This document shows, piece after piece, positions 57,311-64,000 of a stretch of 64,000 nt of DNA. Location of the stretch: NCBI GenBank assembly GCA_046705265.1, contig JBJKQL010000136.1, positions 13,982-77,981 on the forward strand. Direction: 5' to 3'. Every line of letters begins with the position of its first letter. The first letter of the stretch is position 1. Below the pieces are notes generated by a model. The model did not search any database, was not told the DNA's origin, and saw only the letters and a program-made list of their open reading frames with translations. Position numbers and translations under genes: made by a program. The stretch comes from JAJYTL01 sp046705265 (GTDB taxonomy: Bacteria; Pseudomonadota; Alphaproteobacteria; Ferrovibrionales; Ferrovibrionaceae).

Positions 57311-59805
57311 CCCAATGACAGCTCCTTCAGTTTGGCAAATGGAGATTCCGCTGCCGCCGGGTGCCGAGGCTCATGGCCGGATCGCGATTTACGACGGCGG
57401 AAGCAGAGACCGGTGGTCGAGCGCTCCGCGCGATAGCCGAGAACGTCGAGGATCATCGGCAAATCTGCCGCCTTGCAACCGGCGATAGCGCTGAAATCAG
57501 AGTCCGCCTCGATCAGGCCGTCGCGCTCGCGCCGCGCCGCGAGAGCGGCGACCCGCTCCAGGATGTCGAGCCGAACGGCGATGGTGCCCGAGCGGCAAAA
57601 GCCCGCGGCGCGCCACATGGCATCCGAGGTCTCGGCGTCGGGACGAAAAGAAACCCGCCCTGGCGGTGGAGGCGCCGGGATTGGCCGGCCCTGGTGAACC
57701 GCCGCGAGAAACAGAGTGAGCCGGGCGGCGTTGGGCTTCAGAAGTGCTGGTACGAACAGATGCACGCGGCCGAAGCGAAGCCCAAGCTTTCTCAGGCGTT
57801 CCCGATCGTCGCGGCTTAAGTTCTTGAGTTGCGCCGAGGCGTTGGCGCGGGGCAGGGCGCCGAGTGCTTGACCGAGCTGGAAGCAGAGACCGCGTGCCGC
57901 GCCGCTGAAATCGCCATGGACAAAGCGGAAAAGCGGCCGGAGACCGGTTTCGATGTGACGGTCGAGCCAAGCCTGAAGCTTTGCCTCCACTTGGCGGCGG
58001 GCCGGCTCTTCCAAGGCGTCGGCGGCGACCAGCCGGACCACCGGCTTGAGCGCGCTTGGCCCTGCGACCAGCCTCGCCACCGTGCCGCCATGCCACCGCA
58101 GCCGGCCATCATCGCGAAGGGCGATCTCGTCGGCTGTGGCCCGGATCAGCGCTTGGGCGCGAGACTTGAGCTCAAGCGCGAGAGCCCGGTTGGCGGCCGC
58201 ACGGAGCGCCTTGCCGTCGGCACCGGCTGCGGTCTGGTCGGGAGCGAAGGCAAACCCCGAAAGCCGGCCGACATATTGACCCTCGACCGTTACCTCGCCG
58301 TCGCTGGCGATGGCGGCATAAAGCCGGCTGCGGTCGCGAAGCTTCTGGCGCAGAACGGCCGTGCGGCGGTCGACGAAGCGTTGCGTCAGCTTGTCGTGTA
58401 GCGCGTCCGAGAGCCGGTCCTCGATCGCGCGTGTTCGGGCCTGCCAGCCACGGGCGTCTTTCAGCCAGTCTGGCCGGTGTGAGACGAAGGTCCAGACGCG
58501 GATATGCGCGATGCGCTCGGCCAGGGTCTCGATATCGCCCTCGATGCGGTCAAGAGCCGTGACGTGGCGGGCCACCCAATCGGTCGGTAGCACGCCCTCG
58601 CCAGCCGCGAGATGACGATAGAGACTGCTCAAAAAACGAACATGGCCACCCGGCCCGCTCTTGCGGAAATTCGGAATCTGACACACCTGCCAGAGCAAGC
58701 GGATCATGGCGCGATCGCGTGCGATGTCGCGAATTTCGCTGTCACGGGCAAGATGGCGGAGAGCGAGGAAGTCGTCGGCTTCACGACCGCGCACTAGGCA
58801 GTCGAGTGGCGGAGCACGCTCGAGGTCACGCAAAAGATCGCGCAGTGAAGTGAAATCGAGACAGTGATTACGCCATCTCGCCTTTGCGATCGGTTCGAAG
58901 CGATGCTCTTCGACCTTGGTCACGAGCTCGGGGTCCAAGGGGCCAAGCTCGGCGGTACCACCGAAAGTACCGTCGTTCAAATGTCGTCCGGCGCGGCCTG
59001 CGATCTGCGCCACCTCCGACGCGGTGAGTTCACGCGAGATGCGGCCATCAAATTTGCGGAGTCCGGCGAAAGCAACGTGATCGACGGTCATGTTGAGGCC
59101 CATGCCGATCGCATCGGTCGCGACCAGGTAATCGACCTCGCGGTTTTGGTACATGGCGACCTGGGCGTTCCGCGTGCGCGGGCTCAAGGCGCCGAGGACG
59201 ACGGCGGCGCCGCCTCGTTGACGGCGGACGAGCTCCGCGATGGCGTAAACGTCCTGCGCCGAGAAGGCGACGATGGCGGTGCGCTGTGGCAGGCGCGAGA
59301 GCTTCTTTGGGCCGGCATAGGCCAGCTTGGAGAAGCGAGGACGAGTGACGAATTCCGCTTCTGGCACGAGGCGCCGGATCAGCCCCCGCACGGTGTCCGA
59401 GCCAAGGAACATTGTCTCGAAGCGGCCGCGCGCGCCAAGCAGGCGCTCGGTGAAGACATGACCCCGCTCAGGATCGGCGATAAGCTGAATCTCGTCTATG
59501 GCGACGAAGTCGAAGCTTTTGTCGAGCGGCATGGACTCGACCGTGCAGACATACCAGCGCGGGTGTGGCGGCACGATCTTTTCCTCGCCGGTGATGAGCG
59601 CCACCGTAGACGTGCCTTTAAAGGCGACAACGCGATCGTAAATCTCGCGCGCAAGAAGGCGAAGGGGCAGGCCGATCACGCCGGTCGGATGCGCGAGCAG
59701 CCGTTCAACCGCCAAGTGGGTCTTGCCGGTATTGGTGGGGCCGAGAACCGCAAGAACGCGGCGGATCTCGCCTGCCGCCGAACGGATCACCATCGCCGCT
59801 AACAT
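57307..59805 (-). CDS. SUV3/SUPV3L1-like ATP-dependent RNA helicase
   Basis: The ~832-residue DExH-type helicase has motif I LGPTNTGKTH, DEIQLI (motif II, here DEIQ), ATDAIGMGLN and QIAGRAGR (motif VI). It resembles the mitochondrial degradasome helicase Suv3 and its alphaproteobacterial homologues, with a long C-terminal region. It should unwind RNA for degradation. The start at 59805 is uncertain; the frame is open upstream, overlapping the scpA region, and a second ATG lies four codons downstream. Coupled to hslR. Confidence 0.85.
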   Translation of the reverse strand: MLAAMVIRSAAGEIRRVLAVLGPTNTGKTHLAVERLLAHPTGVIGLPLRLLAREIYDRVVAFKGTSTVALITGEEKIVPPHPRWYVCTVESMPLDKSFDFVAIDEIQLIADPERGHVFTERLLGARGRFETMFLGSDTVRGLIRRLVPEAEFVTRPRFSKLAYAGPKKLSRLPQRTAIVAFSAQDVYAIAELVRRQRGGAAVVLGALSPRTRNAQVAMYQNREVDYLVATDAIGMGLNMTVDHVAFAGLRKFDGRISRELTASEVAQIAGRAGRHLNDGTFGGTAELGPLDPELVTKVEEHRFEPIAKARWRNHCLDFTSLRDLLRDLERAPPLDCLVRGREADDFLALRHLARDSEIRDIARDRAMIRLLWQVCQIPNFRKSGPGGHVRFLSSLYRHLAAGEGVLPTDWVARHVTALDRIEGDIETLAERIAHIRVWTFVSHRPDWLKDARGWQARTRAIEDRLSDALHDKLTQRFVDRRTAVLRQKLRDRSRLYAAIASDGEVTVEGQYVGRLSGFAFAPDQTAAGADGKALRAAANRALALELKSRAQALIRATADEIALRDDGRLRWHGGTVARLVAGPSALKPVVRLVAADALEEPARRQVEAKLQAWLDRHIETGLRPLFRFVHGDFSGAARGLCFQLGQALGALPRANASAQLKNLSRDDRERLRKLGLRFGRVHLFVPALLKPNAARLTLFLAAVHQGRPIPAPPPPGRVSFRPDAETSDAMWRAAGFCRSGTIAVRLDILERVAALAARRERDGLIEADSDFSAIAGCKAADLPMILDVLGYRAERSTTGLCFRRRKSRSGHEPRHPAAAESPFAKLKELSLG

Positions 59806-59864
59806 TGGCCGCGCACTTGGCTTTTGGCAAGTGTTTCGATGTGAGTCCTGTTTGACAGCGGTGT

Positions 59865-59894
59865 TTGACACTTCGGGGGCACCGCTCGCATACT
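59865..59894 (+). promoter_or_regulatory. Possible sigma-70 promoter of scpA
   Basis: TTGACA at 59865-59870 is followed after 18 bases by CATACT (59889-59894), upstream of the mutase start at 59924. A second TTGACA lies 14 bases earlier, at 59851-59856. The -35 match is perfect and the -10 is weaker. Confidence 0.4.
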
Positions 59895-59923
59895 TTGCCA
59901 CGGCATCTTGGATAGGCGGAATG

Positions 59924-62068
<2,145 letters not shown>

Positions 62069-62074
62069 GCCCGC

Positions 62075-63109
62075 ATGGGTCAACGCCGCGACCCGGAACC
62101 CGCGTCGAAGCCGATGCCAGCCCGCGACTCCGATCCGACGTTGCTCGCGAAAGGGCTGCTCTCGGGTGATCGCCGCGCGCTGGCGCGCGCCATCACCTTG
62201 ATCGAATCCACTAAGCCTGAACACCGCGATTATGCCGAAATGCTTCTTGCCGAGATCCTGCCGCAGGCCGGCAAGGCATTCCGCATCGGAATTTCGGGCG
62301 CACCAGGAGCCGGAAAATCCACCTTTATCGAGGTTTTCGGCGCTTTTCTGACGGGGAAGGGGCACAAGGTCGCGGTGCTCGCTGTCGATCCGTCGTCGCT
62401 GGTGAGTGGTGGGTCAATCCTCGGCGACAAGACGCGGATGCCGAAGCTCGCCGCCAATCCGTCCGCCTTCATCCGTCCTTCACCAGGAGGGCGGTCTCTG
62501 GGCGGTATCGCGAGGCGGACACGAGAAGCGGTTCTTCTCGTTGAGGCCGCTGGTTTCGACATCGTTTTGGTCGAGACTATCGGTGTCGGCCAAGCCGAGG
62601 TTGCGGTCGCTGAGCTCGTCGATATGTTCGTCCTCATGCTCTCGCCGGCCAGCGGGGATGAATTGCAGGGTTTGAAGCGCGGCATCGTCGAAATCGCCGA
62701 TCTCGTCGTGGTGACGAAAGCGGACGGCGAGCTTTTGCCGGCGGCGCGCCGCGCCGCTGCGGAATACAACAACGCGCTTGGCTTCCTTCGGCCAAAGACT
62801 CCGCTTTGGCAACCTTCGGTCGCGCTGGTTTCGTCCATGCAAGGCGAAGGCATTTCCGAGGTATGGGCCATGGTATCGGACTTTCGCGCAAAATTGGTGG
62901 AGGCCGGCGTTCTGGATCACCGTCGCGCGGAACAGGCGCGGGCCGCCCTCTGGCGCGAGATTTCCGAAAGCTTCGCCGGCATGCTTCGCGATCATCCGGC
63001 GGTGGTGAAGGTTCTGCCCGGTATCGAGGCCGAGGTCATGGCCGGTCGCCGCTCACCAACCAGCGCCGCGCGCGACATTCTCGCGCGTTTCATGGGCGCT
63101 GCCGGCTGA
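62075..63109 (+). CDS. meaB: G3E-type GTPase MeaB (mutase chaperone)
   Basis: The 344-residue GTPase protects and reloads methylmalonyl-CoA mutase with adenosylcobalamin. It has Walker A GISGAPGAGKSTF, DKTRMPKLAANPSAFIRPSPGGRSLGGIARRTRE, ETIGVGQAEVAV and VTKADGELLPAA. It is six bases after scpA, so one operon. No strong ribosome-binding site; an internal ATG 13 codons on is an alternative start. Confidence 0.94.
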   Translation: MGQRRDPEPASKPMPARDSDPTLLAKGLLSGDRRALARAITLIESTKPEHRDYAEMLLAEILPQAGKAFRIGISGAPGAGKSTFIEVFGAFLTGKGHKVAVLAVDPSSLVSGGSILGDKTRMPKLAANPSAFIRPSPGGRSLGGIARRTREAVLLVEAAGFDIVLVETIGVGQAEVAVAELVDMFVLMLSPASGDELQGLKRGIVEIADLVVVTKADGELLPAARRAAAEYNNALGFLRPKTPLWQPSVALVSSMQGEGISEVWAMVSDFRAKLVEAGVLDHRRAEQARAALWREISESFAGMLRDHPAVVKVLPGIEAEVMAGRRSPTSAARDILARFMGAAG

Positions 63110-63121
63110 GGCTCGAGGCGC

Positions 63122-63850
63122 ATGATCACGCTCTTTACCGATTTTGGGCTCTTAGGCCCCTATACCGGACAGATGAAGGCGGTCTTGGCGCGCGAGGCGC
63201 CGGGGATTGCCGTGATCGATCTTTTTGCCGATGCGCCGGCGCAGAACCCGAAGGCCGGGGCCTATCTCTTGCCGCCCTACGTCGGGGGCTTTCCACCGGG
63301 CAGCGTTTGTCTCGCGGTGGTCGATCCCGGCGTTGGTTCGCCACGACGCGCGCTCGCCGTCGAAGCCGATGGCCGCTGGTACGTGGGCCCGGATAACGGC
63401 CTGTTTGAAATTGTCCTTCGCCGCGCGCCTCATGCGCGGGTATTTGAGATCGTCTGGCGGCCGGAGGTCTTGTCGGCGAGTTTTCACGGCCGTGATCTCT
63501 TCGCCCCCATCGCGGCACGATTGGCGCGCGGCGCTGGACTTGGCGAGACGGCGCAACCGGCTGTGGCGACGCGCTTTAATGATTGGCCTGACGATCTCGC
63601 TGAGATCGTCTATATCGACGGTTACGGCAATGCGCTGACCGGTCTTCGCAAAAGCTCGGCCGATGCGGCATGCGCGATCGAGATCGCGGGTTGCCGTCTT
63701 CACCATGCGCACACCTTCTCTGATCTACCCAAAGGAGAGGCATTCTGGTATGTGAATTCGAACGGCCTCATCGAAATCGCTGCCAATTGCGCCCGCGCCG
63801 ACGAGCGCCTCGGCCTTGGAATTGGGACTCCGCTGACGGTGTGCGACTGA
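63122..63850 (+). CDS. SAM hydrolase (SAM hydroxide adenosyltransferase family)
   Basis: The 242-residue DUF62-family protein has ITLFTDFGLLGPYTGQMKAVL, VVDPGVGSPRRALAVEADGRWYVGPDNGLFE and SFHGRDLFAPIAARLARG. Family members cleave S-adenosylmethionine to adenosine and methionine with water. GAGG precedes the ATG, 12 bases after meaB. Its place after the B12-dependent mutase pair may reflect adenosyl-group salvage, but its role is not established. Confidence 0.88.
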   Translation: MITLFTDFGLLGPYTGQMKAVLAREAPGIAVIDLFADAPAQNPKAGAYLLPPYVGGFPPGSVCLAVVDPGVGSPRRALAVEADGRWYVGPDNGLFEIVLRRAPHARVFEIVWRPEVLSASFHGRDLFAPIAARLARGAGLGETAQPAVATRFNDWPDDLAEIVYIDGYGNALTGLRKSSADAACAIEIAGCRLHHAHTFSDLPKGEAFWYVNSNGLIEIAANCARADERLGLGIGTPLTVCD

Positions 63851-63999
63851 TGCGCGACCATCTCACCGCTTTAACCCGTCTTATTCATGAAAATGTGGAT
63901 TTTCTGGCGACGGATGTGGCGCTAAGCCGCGATTTATCGCATGATTCTGATTGCCAAACCGAGTCACCGATGGATCGAGGAGCGCCACACCCATCATGA
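63850..63999 (+). CDS. Candidate 49-residue protein, weak
   Basis: This short frame overlaps the SAM hydrolase stop (TGATG) and its own TGA overlaps a further ATG at 63996 (ATGA), where the next gene may begin beyond the window. The product starts MRDHLTALTRLIHENVDFLATDVALSRDL and has no recognised family. The double overlap is the only support, so it could be chance. Confidence 0.3.
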   Translation: MRDHLTALTRLIHENVDFLATDVALSRDLSHDSDCQTESPMDRGAPHPS

Positions 64000-64000
64000 A

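Overview
This window is high-GC chromosomal DNA from a flagellated alphaproteobacterium. The class is indicated by flaF, flbT and fliX beside the flagellins, the fliL-fliM-motE-cheY-cheZ gene order, a DksA with a degenerate zinc site, sigma-54/FlbD-type flagellar control signals, a CtrA-like TTAA-N7-TTAA box and an ArsR-methyltransferase in front of metF-metH. I favour Rhodospirillales or a related order, but no rRNA gene is present to settle this. I saw no tRNA, rRNA, insertion sequence, prophage or CRISPR array.

Layout. Bases 1-8266: an edge-truncated metallo-beta-lactamase-fold gene; a secreted PepSY-like protein behind a perfect FNR/FixK-type box; a minus-strand catabolic cluster (hyuA, hyuB, a biuret-hydrolase-like cysteine hydrolase, a second cysteine hydrolase with an apparent frameshift, a cupin); and tatA. 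Bases 8465-12598: a small exported protein, an enoyl-CoA hydratase, rpsT, a 58-codon ORF, a rhodanese protein and dnaA. Bases 12632-18020: a tightly overlapping minus-strand operon, arsR-methyltransferase, metF, metH, behind an AT-rich inverted-repeat operator. Bases 18335-18946: an MlaC-like lipid carrier.

Bases 19101-39006 are a nearly continuous flagellar and chemotaxis region: an FlhB-C-domain-like microprotein, a small helical protein, fliO and fliP; the minus-strand operon fliL, fliM, DUF6468, motE, cheY, cheZ, TPR protein; flgF-flgG-flgA-flgH; dksA and fliX; flgI-flgJ-flgN; then two short flagellins, two flaF genes and flbT. Four sigma-54 (-24/-12) promoter candidates lie before flgF, flgI and both flagellins. 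Each has a CGGCAA-N3-TTGCCG-like site about 100-125 bp upstream, as expected for an FlbD-type activator. The fliO/fliP operon instead has a CtrA-like box next to one such site close to the start codon, the arrangement of a class II promoter repressed by FlbD. A TPR/GT41 glycosyltransferase beside the flagellins is a candidate flagellin glycosyltransferase.

Bases 42265-46414: an EthD-like protein, a divergent AroQ-like protein, a feruloyl-CoA synthase and uppP. Bases 46583-49042: a bufferin-type RiPP operon (DUF2282 precursor, DUF692/MNIO enzyme, DUF2063 partner, DoxX). Bases 49050-57310: an SbmA-type ABC exporter/importer, a DegP protease with a strong terminator, DedA with an ATP-grasp enzyme, and an OmpR-type two-component system. 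Bases 56963-63999: hslR and a SUV3-like RNA helicase on the minus strand, then methylmalonyl-CoA mutase, meaB and a SAM hydrolase on the plus strand.

Most of the window is core alphaproteobacterial content. The most interesting parts are the ATP-dependent hydantoinase plus cysteine hydrolase cluster, the reconstructable flagellar promoter logic, the methionine-cycle operon with its own ArsR-methyltransferase, the bufferin operon, and the reworked AroQ paralogue next to feruloyl-CoA synthase.
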